Positions 9,140 through 17,567 of a stretch of DNA of 64,000 bases are shown one piece after another. The stretch lies in contig NZ_SORN01000003.1 of NCBI RefSeq assembly GCF_004366635.1, forward strand, positions 62,001 to 126,000, given 5' to 3'. Source of the DNA: Roseinatronobacter bogoriensis DSM 18756 (lineage in GTDB: Bacteria > Pseudomonadota > Alphaproteobacteria > Rhodobacterales > Rhodobacteraceae). Made by a program: the position numbers and the translations under genes. Each line of letters opens with the position of its first letter. Position 1 is the stretch's first letter. The notes under the pieces were generated by a model. That model was not told the origin of the DNA and searched no databases. It worked only from the letters and a program-made list of their open reading frames with translations.

Positions 9140-10156
9140 ATGATCGATCGCTCGGAACCCAAACTGATTTCCGGTAATTCAAATGGCCCATTGGCAAACG
9201 CCATTGCGCGGCGCATGTCGTTGCATCGGGGTATGTCTGTTTCCCTCGTCGATGCGCGGGTCGAGCGGTTCAATGATGGTGAAGTGTTCGTCGAGGTTTA
9301 CGAGAATGTCCGTGGCGAGGATATGTTCATCATCCAATCCACCTCAAAGCCCGCGAATGACCATCTGATGGAATTGCTGATCATCGCCGACGCGCTGAAG
9401 CGTTCATCAGCCGCGCGGATCACAGCCGTCATTCCCTATTTCGGCTATGCGCGGCAAGACCGTCGAACCAAGGCCCGCACCCCTATTTCAGCCAAGCTGG
9501 TGGCCAATATGATCACCCAGGCTGGAATTGAACGTATTCTGACGCTTGATCTGCACGCAGCCCAGATTCAGGGCTTTTTCGATATTCCGGTAGATAACCT
9601 TTATGCTGCGCCGGTCTTCGCGCTGGATGTGAAGCATAATTTCCGGGGGCGGTTGCAGGATGTGACGATTGTTTCGCCCGATGTGGGCGGCGTTGCGCGC
9701 GCGCGTGAACTGGCCAAGCGGGTCGGCTGTGCCCTCGCGATCGTGGACAAGCGCCGCGAGAAGCCGGGCGAAGTGGCAGAAATGACCGTGATCGGCGATG
9801 TGAAGGGCAAGACCTGCATCATTGTCGATGACATTTGTGACACCGCAGGTACCTTGTGCAAAGCCGCCGAGGTGTTGATGGAGGCTGGCGCAACCGAAGT
9901 GCACAGCTACATCACGCATGGTGTGCTGTCTGGCCCTGCCGTTGGGCGGATCACCAATTCGGTCATGAAGTCGCTTGTCATCACCGACTCTATCGCACCG
10001 ACCGAGGCGGTTCAGGCCGCACCGAATATTCGGATTGTTCCAACCGCGCCTATGTTTGCCCAAGGCATCCTGAACACATGGAAAGGGACATCGGTATCAT
10101 CTTTGTTCGATACGGAAACGCTGATGCCGATCTATGAAGGGCTGTATAGCGAATAG
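9140..10156 (+). CDS. prs: Ribose-phosphate pyrophosphokinase (PRPP synthetase)
   Basis: 338 residues, class I PRPP synthetase, making PRPP from ribose 5-phosphate and ATP for nucleotide, His and Trp synthesis. Visible motifs are NDGEVFVEVYENVRG, the ATP/catalytic region PYFGYARQDRRTKARTPISAK, DLHAAQIQGFFDIPVDNL, and the PRPP-binding loop VDDICDTAGTL. AAGGAT precedes the ATG. PRPP also feeds the PhnN/C-P lyase chemistry encoded later in the window. Confidence 0.97.
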   Translation: MIDRSEPKLISGNSNGPLANAIARRMSLHRGMSVSLVDARVERFNDGEVFVEVYENVRGEDMFIIQSTSKPANDHLMELLIIADALKRSSAARITAVIPYFGYARQDRRTKARTPISAKLVANMITQAGIERILTLDLHAAQIQGFFDIPVDNLYAAPVFALDVKHNFRGRLQDVTIVSPDVGGVARARELAKRVGCALAIVDKRREKPGEVAEMTVIGDVKGKTCIIVDDICDTAGTLCKAAEVLMEAGATEVHSYITHGVLSGPAVGRITNSVMKSLVITDSIAPTEAVQAAPNIRIVPTAPMFAQGILNTWKGTSVSSLFDTETLMPIYEGLYSE

Positions 10157-10608
10157 GTGCGATTTTCTGGCTGACAAATCGGTCCTTTTCCGCCTTTTGT
10201 TGTCCTGTTATGTCCGGCACATGGCACGAGGTGCAGCGACCAGTGACAAATGTCAGCTTTCGGGACTATCCCGCCGCTCGGTTGTTCTCTGCGCGGAACA
10301 AAGGCCGAAGGCCGCCGCGCATCGCCGGGCCGCCCTCACGGCACGGCGATTTGGCTGCCCCAAGCGCTCAGATCAGATCCCGCAGGGACTTGGTCAGCAT
10401 AAAGTGCTACAGATTCAACCATGGATCGCCGCACCGCGGCCCGACGCTGCGCGGCTTGTCGAAACCATCCTCCGTCCGAAACGCCCCCAACCTGACACCA
10501 CATGCTTTCTGCAAGTTGGTTTAAATAGGCAGCTCTTAAGAAAACCGGAACGCAGCTTTACGCGGTTCTTGAGATATGGCGCAACGGGACGGCAAGCCGC
10601 GCACAAGG
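10157..10608. other. 452-bp non-coding interval containing a dispersed repeat
   Basis: The interval lies between prs (+) and the nfeD-like gene (-). No convincing gene is seen; the open frames have no family match and share their peptide-like text with the repeat copy near 33.8 kb. It holds the repeat copy at 10257-10488, annotated separately. Confidence 0.6.
10257..10488 (+). repeat. Dispersed intergenic repeat, copy A
   Basis: Two blocks match the region at 33755-33880 in opposite orientation. Block 1 is 10291-10326 (GCGCGGAACAAAGGCCGAAG and onward). Block 2 is 10449-10488 (GCGCGGCTTGTCGAAACCAT and onward). Between them copy A has about 120 bases, including a GC-rich core near 10322-10350 that is inverted relative to copy B. 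This looks like a non-coding REP-type element, not a gene. Confidence 0.7.
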
Positions 10609-10944
10609 TCACTCATGTTCCTTTTGCTTCATTTCATCGCGGCGCATACGGTCTGCGCGTGGGAGGGACTCCAGCGGGTCAAAGTCATTGATATCCTTGC
10701 GTGACTTGTGCCGCTTGCTGTTCCAGCGCGACAAGCCCAACCACACCGCCAACCCGACAGACGCCCAGATCAACCCCTGCACGAAGATATGCAGCCCCGG
10801 CACGAAATATGTCACAAGCGCAACAGCCGCCGCGCCGATTGCAAAGCCCAAGGCGACATAGGCTGTGGTCATCATCTCCACGGCCAGCAGGGCGGCCGCA
10901 ATCAGGCCCCAGATTATCCAGTCAGGCAAGGCGAACAGGTCCAT
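10609..10944 (-). CDS. NfeD-like membrane protein
   Basis: About 111 residues. It has three to four hydrophobic segments in the first 75 residues (WIIWGLIAAALLAVEMMTT; LGFAIGAAAVALVTYFV; FVQGLIWASVGLAVWLGL), then a charged cytoplasmic tail. This resembles short NfeD-family proteins (YbbK/NfeD class), which typically pair with stomatin-like proteins in membrane microdomain or quality-control complexes. The upstream gene is exactly such a partner: its stop codon overlaps the start region (TGAGTGATG). ATG 10944 is chosen; GTG 10947 is possible. Confidence 0.8.
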   Translation of the reverse strand: MDLFALPDWIIWGLIAAALLAVEMMTTAYVALGFAIGAAAVALVTYFVPGLHIFVQGLIWASVGLAVWLGLSRWNSKRHKSRKDINDFDPLESLPRADRMRRDEMKQKEHE

Positions 10945-10947
10945 CAC

Positions 10948-11802
10948 TCACATCTCTTTCAGAATGGCAGCCGCTTCGCGGAAGGAATTTGACGGGCCAC
11001 CCGGCAGCATGATCAGCTTCGCGTTATCCGACTTGGCCAATCCCTCCAATGCTTCGACCTGCATGCGTGCGGTCTGGAAGGTCAGGGCTTCGCGCGCGTT
11101 ATCCCCTTCGAGAGAGGCCGAAATGGCACGGTTGGCCGAAGCATTGGCATCGGCAATCGCGCGGATGGCGTCGGCACGGCGCTGCGCCTCATATAGTTCT
11201 GCATCAGCGGCAAGCTCTGCTGCGCGGCGCTGTCCTTCGGCGCGGGTGATTGCCGCACGGCGTTCGCGTTCTGCGGCCAGCACCTCTGCCATGGCTTTCT
11301 GCGTAGTCTCGTTCAACTTTACATCGGTGATTTCTGACCGCGAGATGCGAATGCCGTATGTCTTGCCTGCATCTTCCAGCGCCTCAAGAAGCGCGACATT
11401 CAGCGAACCGCGATCCGATTGCACCGCGTCAAGTTCCACCTTGCCCAATTCCGAGCGCACCAGTGATTGAACCAACCCGATGACCAGTTCATCAATCCGG
11501 TTGACACGAAAGACCGCCGCTTCGGGATTGTCTATACGGTACACGACCAGAAGCTGCGCCCCGAACACAACGTTATCTGCCGAAACCACTTCCAGAGAGA
11601 TATCGTTCAAAACCTGATCATTGACCGGCACTTTGGAATGCACCCGATCAAGGAATGGCACGATCACATTCACCCCGGCGTCCAGCGTTCGATGGTATGC
11701 GCCCAAGCGGGTGACGACATAGTTTTCTGATTGCGGCACGATCTTCAGGCCCAGAAGGACAACAAGCACCAGCACGACAACAAGTGCAAGAATAAGTTCC
11801 AT
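10948..11802 (-). CDS. SPFH/stomatin-like membrane protease-associated protein (QmcA/paraslipin type)
   Basis: About 284 residues: an N-terminal membrane anchor (ELILALVVVLVLVVLLGL), an SPFH band domain from about 25 (IVPQSENYVVTRLGAYHRTL, VPFLDRVHSKVPVNDQV), then a long Ala/Glu/Arg-rich coiled coil (AMAEVLAAERERRAAITRAE) and a Gly/Pro C-terminus. Family members oligomerise on the inner membrane and often work with NfeD proteins, as the next gene suggests. ATG 11802 has a G-rich Shine-Dalgarno; a TTG at 11814 is less likely. Confidence 0.9.
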   Translation of the reverse strand: MELILALVVVLVLVVLLGLKIVPQSENYVVTRLGAYHRTLDAGVNVIVPFLDRVHSKVPVNDQVLNDISLEVVSADNVVFGAQLLVVYRIDNPEAAVFRVNRIDELVIGLVQSLVRSELGKVELDAVQSDRGSLNVALLEALEDAGKTYGIRISRSEITDVKLNETTQKAMAEVLAAERERRAAITRAEGQRRAAELAADAELYEAQRRADAIRAIADANASANRAISASLEGDNAREALTFQTARMQVEALEGLAKSDNAKLIMLPGGPSNSFREAAAILKEM

Positions 11803-11864
11803 GACCACCCCCAATAAAAATATGCCCGGATCATATGACAGATGGGGCGCGCTGCAAGGTTAAA

Positions 11865-13091
11865 TCATGCGCTCTCTTCCGTGGCAACACGCCGTGAGAG
11901 AAGCATCAGGCCAAGGGCTGTGCCTGAACACAGGATCATCCCGAAGATCAAAGGCAAGGGCGTGCCGTCATAGGCCAGTGAAATCGGCACCGCAATCAGC
12001 ACGGACCCGACTGTTGACAGCGACATGACCACCGAAGACCCGATCCCCGCCATATGCCCCAAGGGCTGCAAGGCGAGGGCGTTCAGATTTCCGAAAGTCA
12101 GCCCGATGGAAAAGAATGCCGTGCACATGAAGGCAAAGAACAGCGCAAAATCCCAAGGCGCGGGCAGGCCGCGACTTATCAGAACCAGAAACACCACCGA
12201 GACACTAGCTTGCCAGAAGAACGCATAAGTGGCGATCTTGCGCATACCCAGCCGCATGACAAGTTTTGCATTGGCCACGCTGGCGGTTCCAGCCACCAGC
12301 GCGGTTGCCGCGAACCAGAAGGGGAAGGTAGACGCGCGGTCATAGACATCTTCAAAGATCATCGGCAGGTTGGACAACCATGCAAACAGCGGCGCAAAAG
12401 CAAATGTCAGCGCCACGACATAGACCATCACCGCCGGATTTGTGAGAATTTCGACCAAGGCCGCGCCGATCACGCGCGGCCGCAACGCGCGGCGGCGGTC
12501 AGGCGGCAGCGATTCCGGCTGGCGGATCATCAGCCACAGGCCGGAAATCAGACCGAAGGCCACGAAAGAAAAGAAGATCATGCGCCAGCTTGACAGCCAC
12601 ATGATACCCGCCCCGATTGAAGGCGCGATTGCAGGCACCAGCACGAACAGGGTCATGATGATCGAGGTAACGCGCGCCATGGCGCGGCCCGAATACAGAT
12701 CACGCACCATTGCCTGTGCGACCACGCGCGGCGCTGCGGCCCCCAGCCCTTGCAAAAACCGCGCGGCCAGCAGCGACTCGATCGACCAGGCCTGCATCGC
12801 CAGAAACGCACCCGCCAGATAGACGGCAATCCCCACCAGCAAAACCGATTTACGCCCGAACGCATCCGAGACAGGCCCGCAGACCAGCGTGCCAAGGCCA
12901 AGACCGAAGACGAAGCTTGCAATCACCAACTGTCCGCGCGCGGGCGTGTCTGGCGACAATTCCAGCCCGATCGCGGGCAAGGCCGGTAACATGGCGTCAA
13001 TGGAGAATGCGACCGTCGAGGTTAGCAGCGCCATCAGCGCGACAAATTCGCCAAATCGCAATGGCCGTGTGGGCGAAAAGGCCCCTCTCAT
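11865..13091 (-). CDS. MFS efflux transporter, Bcr/CflA family
   Basis: 408 residues with about 12 membrane segments. The MFS motif A-like loop (GPVSDAFGRKSVLLVGI) follows TM2. The N-terminal TM1 (FVALMALLTSTVAFSIDAMLPALPAIG) is characteristic of Bcr/CflA drug:H+ antiporters. It is the last gene of a three-gene operon; its start overlaps the upstream frnE-like stop by four bases. The exported compound cannot be told from sequence. Confidence 0.88.
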   Translation of the reverse strand: MRGAFSPTRPLRFGEFVALMALLTSTVAFSIDAMLPALPAIGLELSPDTPARGQLVIASFVFGLGLGTLVCGPVSDAFGRKSVLLVGIAVYLAGAFLAMQAWSIESLLAARFLQGLGAAAPRVVAQAMVRDLYSGRAMARVTSIIMTLFVLVPAIAPSIGAGIMWLSSWRMIFFSFVAFGLISGLWLMIRQPESLPPDRRRALRPRVIGAALVEILTNPAVMVYVVALTFAFAPLFAWLSNLPMIFEDVYDRASTFPFWFAATALVAGTASVANAKLVMRLGMRKIATYAFFWQASVSVVFLVLISRGLPAPWDFALFFAFMCTAFFSIGLTFGNLNALALQPLGHMAGIGSSVVMSLSTVGSVLIAVPISLAYDGTPLPLIFGMILCSGTALGLMLLSRRVATEESA

Positions 13092-13726
13092 CCGGGCATC
13101 CCCCGATTCAGGTCATCGATAACGTCTTGCCACAGCTTTGTGGGCTGTGCGCCCGATATGGCGTATTTTTGGTTGATAATGAAAAACGGCACCGCCTGAA
13201 TGCCCCGGGCGCGCGCTGCGCGATCTGCTTCGCGCACCAGTTCACAATCGGCGTCACTGGCCAGCAGGCGCGCAACCATGTCACGCCCAAGCCCTGCCTG
13301 CGTTGCCAGTTCAAGCAAGACTTCATGACTGCCAATATCGCGCCCTTCGGTAAAATAGGCACGAAACAAGGCACTGACGATTGCGCCCTGCCGCCCTTCC
13401 AGCCCAGCCCAATGGATCAGCCGATGCGCTTCCAGCGTGTTGGGGGTCCGCGCAATGCCCGGAAGGTCGAATTCCAACCCGGCATCTTCTGCGGCCTCGA
13501 TCACGGGTTGGTAGGCCTCAAGAATGCCCTGCTCTGCGCCGAATTTCAGCGACAGATACTCTTGCCGCGCCATCCCTTCAGCGGGCATGTCGGGGTTCAG
13601 CTGGAACGGATGCCAGCGTATCTCGAACGGGTGATCGGGGCGCGATTCCAGTGCGCGGCCAAGGCGTGTCTTGCCAATATAGCACCACGGACAAATCGGA
13701 TCGGACCAGATATCAAGTGTAATCAT
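13088..13726 (-). CDS. DsbA-family oxidoreductase, FrnE-like
   Basis: 212 residues, with no signal peptide and so cytoplasmic. It opens with a thioredoxin-fold strand and the redox motif CPWC (IWSDPICPWCYIGKTRLGRAL), followed by the helical insert typical of FrnE and the cis-Pro segment GIQAVPFFIINQKYAISGAQ. Deinococcus FrnE is a disulfide isomerase linked to oxidative stress; some relatives act in polyketide pathways. It overlaps both neighbours by four bases, so it is translationally coupled to the CoA ligase and the efflux pump. Confidence 0.88.
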   Translation of the reverse strand: MITLDIWSDPICPWCYIGKTRLGRALESRPDHPFEIRWHPFQLNPDMPAEGMARQEYLSLKFGAEQGILEAYQPVIEAAEDAGLEFDLPGIARTPNTLEAHRLIHWAGLEGRQGAIVSALFRAYFTEGRDIGSHEVLLELATQAGLGRDMVARLLASDADCELVREADRAARARGIQAVPFFIINQKYAISGAQPTKLWQDVIDDLNRGMPG

Positions 13727-15234
13727 GCCTGCGATACCTTGAAGCTGTCACGCAAGGCGCGGCGCGACAATTTGCCATTCGCGCCACGCGGCAGGCTTTC
13801 GCATCTGCGATAGAGGCGCGGTTGTTTGTAGCGCGCCAGCCTTTCGGCGGCAAAGGCTTGCAGCGCTTCCTCTTCCAGTAGTTCATCTGCGGTGTAGAAA
13901 GCGGCAATGACGCTGACCCCTTCGCGCACAGAGACTTCGGCGCAAGCAATGTCATGTATCGCCGGGTGGCTGACAAGCACGCGCTCCACCTCCAGCGGCG
14001 AGACGCGAAAGCCGCCCGCGTTCATCATGTCGTCATTGCGGCCCGTATACGAAATCGCATCGCTTTCTGCCATCTGGCCCCTGTCGCCGGTCACAAACCA
14101 GTCACCCAGCAAGGGCAGGGCGGGCGCACCGTCTTGCAGATAGCCTAGCATCAGCCCCGGATCGCTGCGATGGATCGCAAGCATCCCTTCTGCCCCGCGC
14201 GGGACGGGCGCGCCCTCGTCATCCAGAATAGCGACCTGCCGCCCCTGTTGCGGAAAGCCTGCGCTGCCAGCCGGGGCAGGGCGCGCCGGACTGGCCGAGA
14301 TATAGGTCGAGCATTCGGACATGCCCAGCGCCTCGTAAATCTCGCGCCCTGTCGCATCTCGCCATGCGTTGCGCGTAATCTCCGGCAGTTTTTCACCCGC
14401 AGACAGGCCGTGACGCAGGCGCGGCAAATCCAGCGCGCGCCCATCTTTCAGAAGCTGACGATAGACACCGGGCACCGCAGCAAAGATGGTCGCATCAAAC
14501 CGTTTGAGCATCAGGCCAAGCGGTGCACCTGCATCGGGGATCAGGGCTGTTGCACCGATGGCCCAAGGGTCCATCAACCCGGTGCCCAGAGTATATGTCC
14601 AGTTGAACGCACCGGCATGCAGCATTCGGTCATCTGGTGTCAGGCCATACCAGCCATCCCACATCATCCGCCGCGCCCAGATGGCCCGGTGTGCATGAAC
14701 CACCGCGCGCGGGCTACCACCGCTGCCAGATGTATAAATAATGTATCCGGCGCGATCGGGGCTGCCCATATGCCAGTCACAGGGCGGCAGATCCTGCATG
14801 GCGTGCAATGCAGCCTGTCCGATTACAGGGGTTTCATAATCCGGCAGCGCCACCCCGTCCGCACCCAGCACCAGCGAAGGGGTCACTTCATGCGCGATGC
14901 GCGTGATCTCTCCCTGCGTGAGTTGTGTCGATGTTGGCACAGGTACTAGCCCCGCGGCGATGGCACCCAGATAAGCCACCGGAAAATCCACTGTATTGCC
15001 CAGCCGCATCAGGACCCGGTCACCGGGCTGCAACCCGGACTGCAACAAGCCCTGCCCGGTGCCGCGCACCGCAGCAATCAGGCGGGCATAGGACCACCGT
15101 TCTGCCCCGCTTGCGCGCAGGATTTGCAGCGCAATCTTGTCGGGGGTCGTAGCACCCGCAGACAGGACATAGTGCGCCATGTTAAAGGGCGCGGGGCATG
15201 GTTCGGGCGGTGTGGGGGCGGTTACGGACAACAT
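13723..15234 (-). CDS. Acyl/aryl-CoA synthetase (AMP-dependent ligase, benzoate-CoA ligase-like)
   Basis: About 503 residues of the ANL superfamily. Motifs are the P-loop-like YTSGSGGSPRAVVHAHRAI, GMSECSTYIS (A5), GDWFVTGDRGQM (A7, adenylate ribose), GRNDDMMNAGGFRVSPLEVE (A8 hinge) and GANGKLSRRALR with the catalytic C-terminal Lys (A10). It activates a carboxylic acid to acyl-CoA; the substrate is unknown and the family resemblance points to an aryl or short acid. The frame runs to 15441, but those residues overlap the divergent regulator. ATG 15234 is chosen; ATG 15180 is possible. First gene of the operon with frnE and the efflux gene. Confidence 0.8.
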   Translation of the reverse strand: MLSVTAPTPPEPCPAPFNMAHYVLSAGATTPDKIALQILRASGAERWSYARLIAAVRGTGQGLLQSGLQPGDRVLMRLGNTVDFPVAYLGAIAAGLVPVPTSTQLTQGEITRIAHEVTPSLVLGADGVALPDYETPVIGQAALHAMQDLPPCDWHMGSPDRAGYIIYTSGSGGSPRAVVHAHRAIWARRMMWDGWYGLTPDDRMLHAGAFNWTYTLGTGLMDPWAIGATALIPDAGAPLGLMLKRFDATIFAAVPGVYRQLLKDGRALDLPRLRHGLSAGEKLPEITRNAWRDATGREIYEALGMSECSTYISASPARPAPAGSAGFPQQGRQVAILDDEGAPVPRGAEGMLAIHRSDPGLMLGYLQDGAPALPLLGDWFVTGDRGQMAESDAISYTGRNDDMMNAGGFRVSPLEVERVLVSHPAIHDIACAEVSVREGVSVIAAFYTADELLEEEALQAFAAERLARYKQPRLYRRCESLPRGANGKLSRRALRDSFKVSQA

Positions 15235-15301
15235 GCGCATAGAGCTACGCGCGCGCCAAGACAGTTGCAAGCCCAAGCCGCCCCGCGTAAAGGACAAATC
15301 C

Positions 15302-15925
15302 ATGACCAGAGCAGATGACCCAGGCGTTCTGAAAATCATGCGCAACAGCGGCACCGATGACGTGGCGCGGCCCATTGATCTGGCGCAGCGTGTGCGCGAA
15401 TTGCGAAAGTCGCGCGGCTGGACATTGGAGCAGGCCGCCACGGCCGCTGGTCTGGCACGTTCGACGCTGTCGAAAATCGAAAACGGGCAGATGTCGCCAA
15501 CCTATGACGCGCTGAAGAAACTGGCGCAGGGTCTGGAAATCACGGTGCCGCAACTGTTCACCCCGCCCGTGCAGCACCCCGCAAGCGGGCGCATGGCAGT
15601 AACACGGGCCGATGAAGGCACTGCGCAGCCGACCCCGACTTATGATCACAGGTTGCTGGCAGGTCAGCTTAGCCAAAAGAAGATGCTGCCTTATCAGGCG
15701 CGGGTCCGGGCGCGCGATATGGCCGATTTCGGCGGATGGGTTCGTCACGGGGGCGAAGAGTTCCTGTATGTCCTGACAGGCGAAATCCGACTGTACACCG
15801 AATTCTATGCCCCGATCGACATGCGGCGCGGTGACAGCGCATATTACGACGCCAGCATGGGCCATAACGTCATTTCGCTTTCGCGAGAGGATGCGCAGAT
15901 TCTGTGGGTCACCTCTCTGGAGTGA
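15302..15925 (+). CDS. XRE-family regulator with C-terminal cupin domain
   Basis: 207 residues. An HTH_3 domain at about 22-78 (LAQRVRELRKSRGWTLEQAA, AGLARSTLSKIENGQMSPTY) is followed by a cupin at about 125-205 (GGWVRHGGEEFLYVLTGEIR, DSAYYDASMGHNVIS). Such proteins sense small molecules and often control the adjacent gene. It is divergent from the CoA ligase with about 67 bases between starts, so that operon is the likely target. ATG 15302 has AAAGGAC upstream; the frame is open further upstream but unlike the family. Confidence 0.88.
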   Translation: MTRADDPGVLKIMRNSGTDDVARPIDLAQRVRELRKSRGWTLEQAATAAGLARSTLSKIENGQMSPTYDALKKLAQGLEITVPQLFTPPVQHPASGRMAVTRADEGTAQPTPTYDHRLLAGQLSQKKMLPYQARVRARDMADFGGWVRHGGEEFLYVLTGEIRLYTEFYAPIDMRRGDSAYYDASMGHNVISLSREDAQILWVTSLE

Positions 15926-16085
15926 ACGTGTGTTCCTCACCTGATACAAGTTTCCCGATCCCGCGATGAGTGCAGCAGACAAAGCATAGGCGTACCCTTT
16001 CTGTTCTTGCCAAGCCCCGCGTTTTCAGCCACATGATCAGGTATAGCCAACAAAATAAACGCCACAACAAGGTGAAGGTCTGATC

Positions 16086-16370
16086 ATGAAACTTAGCGTC
16101 ATCCCAGCAGTTCTAATGACCTTGCTTGTCGCCGGTTGTGCGGGTGGCATCAGTGATCGCGCGGTGGTTAAAGGCGCTGGGGCCGAACTTCTGAAGCTTC
16201 GGGCAGGGCCGGGTCTGGGGTTCAACATTATTCTTGGTCTGCCAGATGGAACCGCCGTTTCACGCCGCGATTGCGTGACCGAAGTGGGGCAGCTCTGGTG
16301 CCGGGTTTCGCTGGTCGCGGCCCCAAGCATTACCGGATATGTCTCTGCCGATTACCTCTCAACGCCCTGA
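16086..16370 (+). CDS. Small lipoprotein with a bacterial SH3 domain
   Basis: 94 residues. Signal peptide with lipobox LVAGC, giving a lipidated Cys at about residue 19. The rest is a bacterial SH3 (SH3b) domain: LLKLRAGPGLGFNIILGLPDGTAV, then GQLWCRVS and GYVSADYLS. SH3b domains bind peptidoglycan or other envelope ligands. The gene seems monocistronic, and the function is otherwise unknown. Confidence 0.8.
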   Translation: MKLSVIPAVLMTLLVAGCAGGISDRAVVKGAGAELLKLRAGPGLGFNIILGLPDGTAVSRRDCVTEVGQLWCRVSLVAAPSITGYVSADYLSTP

Positions 16371-16464
16371 GGTCAGGCGCCGTTTTCGCACATGCTTGAA
16401 CTGGTTCGAATTGGGCAGGCCCCTGTTTAAATTTGCGGGTCGCAATTTCACGCAGGCCGCCGGA

Positions 16465-16494
16465 TAAAAGCATGCAGGCGGATGGCCTGCATGC
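16465..16494 (-). terminator. Terminator of the polyamine-type ABC operon
   Basis: Perfect 10-bp stem GCATGCAGGC/GCCTGCATGC (16470-16479 with 16485-16494) and a 5-base loop. Read on the minus strand it ends in TTTT, 12 bases after the stop of the binding-protein gene. Confidence 0.85.
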
Positions 16495-16505
16495 TGTCGT
16501 TGCGG

Positions 16506-17534
16506 TTATTGCATCAGTTCGGTCCAGATCTGGGTGTGGATGTCATTGACCTCTTGCGGGCAGGACTGGCCCCAGCGCCCTGCCTCTGCCTGTTCGGCAG
16601 GTACATTGATCTCTGGCGCGTCGCGCATCTCTTCATCCATAAACTCTTCAGAGCCGGTGATCCCGTTCGAGTAGCGCGCAAAATTCGAGATGAGCGCCGC
16701 GATTTCGGGTTGCAAGACGAAGTTGATGAACTTCATTGCGTTTTCAGGGTTTGGCGCGTCTGCCAGCACGGCTGCGTTATCCATCCAGATCGGATAGCCG
16801 GTTGCAGGATAGCCATAGGCGAAATTGTCATTTTGCAACCGCACCCGCATGGATGCGCCGTTCCAGTAGATACCTGCCGCAAAGTCACCGGCAGCGTAGC
16901 TGTCGACGGCCCCGTAATCCAGCGCCAGCCAATGAGGTTTGGCAGACATCAGGCTATCGCGTACAGCGCGCAACACATCACGATCGGTCGTGCAGCGTTC
17001 GCCACCGTGATAGTAAATGGTCATCGCCATCACATCAGACATTTCTGGAATCACGTTGATCCGGCCCTGCAACTCGGCGGGCGGGTCGATAATCAGCTCA
17101 AAGTTATTCGGGTCACCGCTATAGACCGATGTATCCACGATCACGCCGGTTGTTCCCCAGGCCCAGGGAACCGTATATTCACGGCCCGGATCGAACGGCA
17201 CATCTACCCATTGTGGTTCGATATTGCCCATATTGGTCACAATCTCGCGGTCAAGCGGCTGGATCAACCCTTCGGATACCCAAGTATCAATATAGGTGTC
17301 TGAAGGCACAACAATATCAAAGCCATGCCCGCCCTGACGAATACGCGCAAGCGCGGTGTCATTGCTATCGAAATCGGTCAATGTGACCTCAATGCCCGTT
17401 TCCGCAGTAAAACGTTCCAGAATTTCGGGGTGGGTGTAGTTGCCCCAGTTGTAAAGATTGACCACACCTTCAGCACTGGCCAGCGCTGTAGTTCCAAGCA
17501 AGGCCACACTGGCCCATCCAGCTATCATTTTCAT
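16506..17534 (-). CDS. Periplasmic binding protein, spermidine/putrescine type (PotF/PotD-like)
   Basis: 342 residues. Signal peptide MKMIAGWASVALLGTTALASA with cleavage before EGVVNLYNW. LYNWGNYTHPEILERFTAET and GFDIVVPSDTYIDTWVSEGL are hallmarks of PotD/PotF proteins. It delivers a polyamine or similar cation to the permease encoded just upstream. It is the last gene of the operon, after two permeases and the ATPase; specificity for putrescine, spermidine or another amine cannot be read directly. Confidence 0.9.
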   Translation of the reverse strand: MKMIAGWASVALLGTTALASAEGVVNLYNWGNYTHPEILERFTAETGIEVTLTDFDSNDTALARIRQGGHGFDIVVPSDTYIDTWVSEGLIQPLDREIVTNMGNIEPQWVDVPFDPGREYTVPWAWGTTGVIVDTSVYSGDPNNFELIIDPPAELQGRINVIPEMSDVMAMTIYYHGGERCTTDRDVLRAVRDSLMSAKPHWLALDYGAVDSYAAGDFAAGIYWNGASMRVRLQNDNFAYGYPATGYPIWMDNAAVLADAPNPENAMKFINFVLQPEIAALISNFARYSNGITGSEEFMDEEMRDAPEINVPAEQAEAGRWGQSCPQEVNDIHTQIWTELMQ

Positions 17535-17567
17535 TTTGTCGTCTCCCTGTGGTTGGTGGTAGAACCC

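Noticed and set aside
10134..10691. Open frame across the prs-nfeD interval
   Set aside because: It overlaps the ends of two real genes, has no family-like sequence, and consists largely of the dispersed repeat.
15235..15441. Longer N-terminus for the CoA ligase
   Set aside because: It would overlap the coding start of the divergent XRE-cupin gene, and the added residues do not resemble the family.
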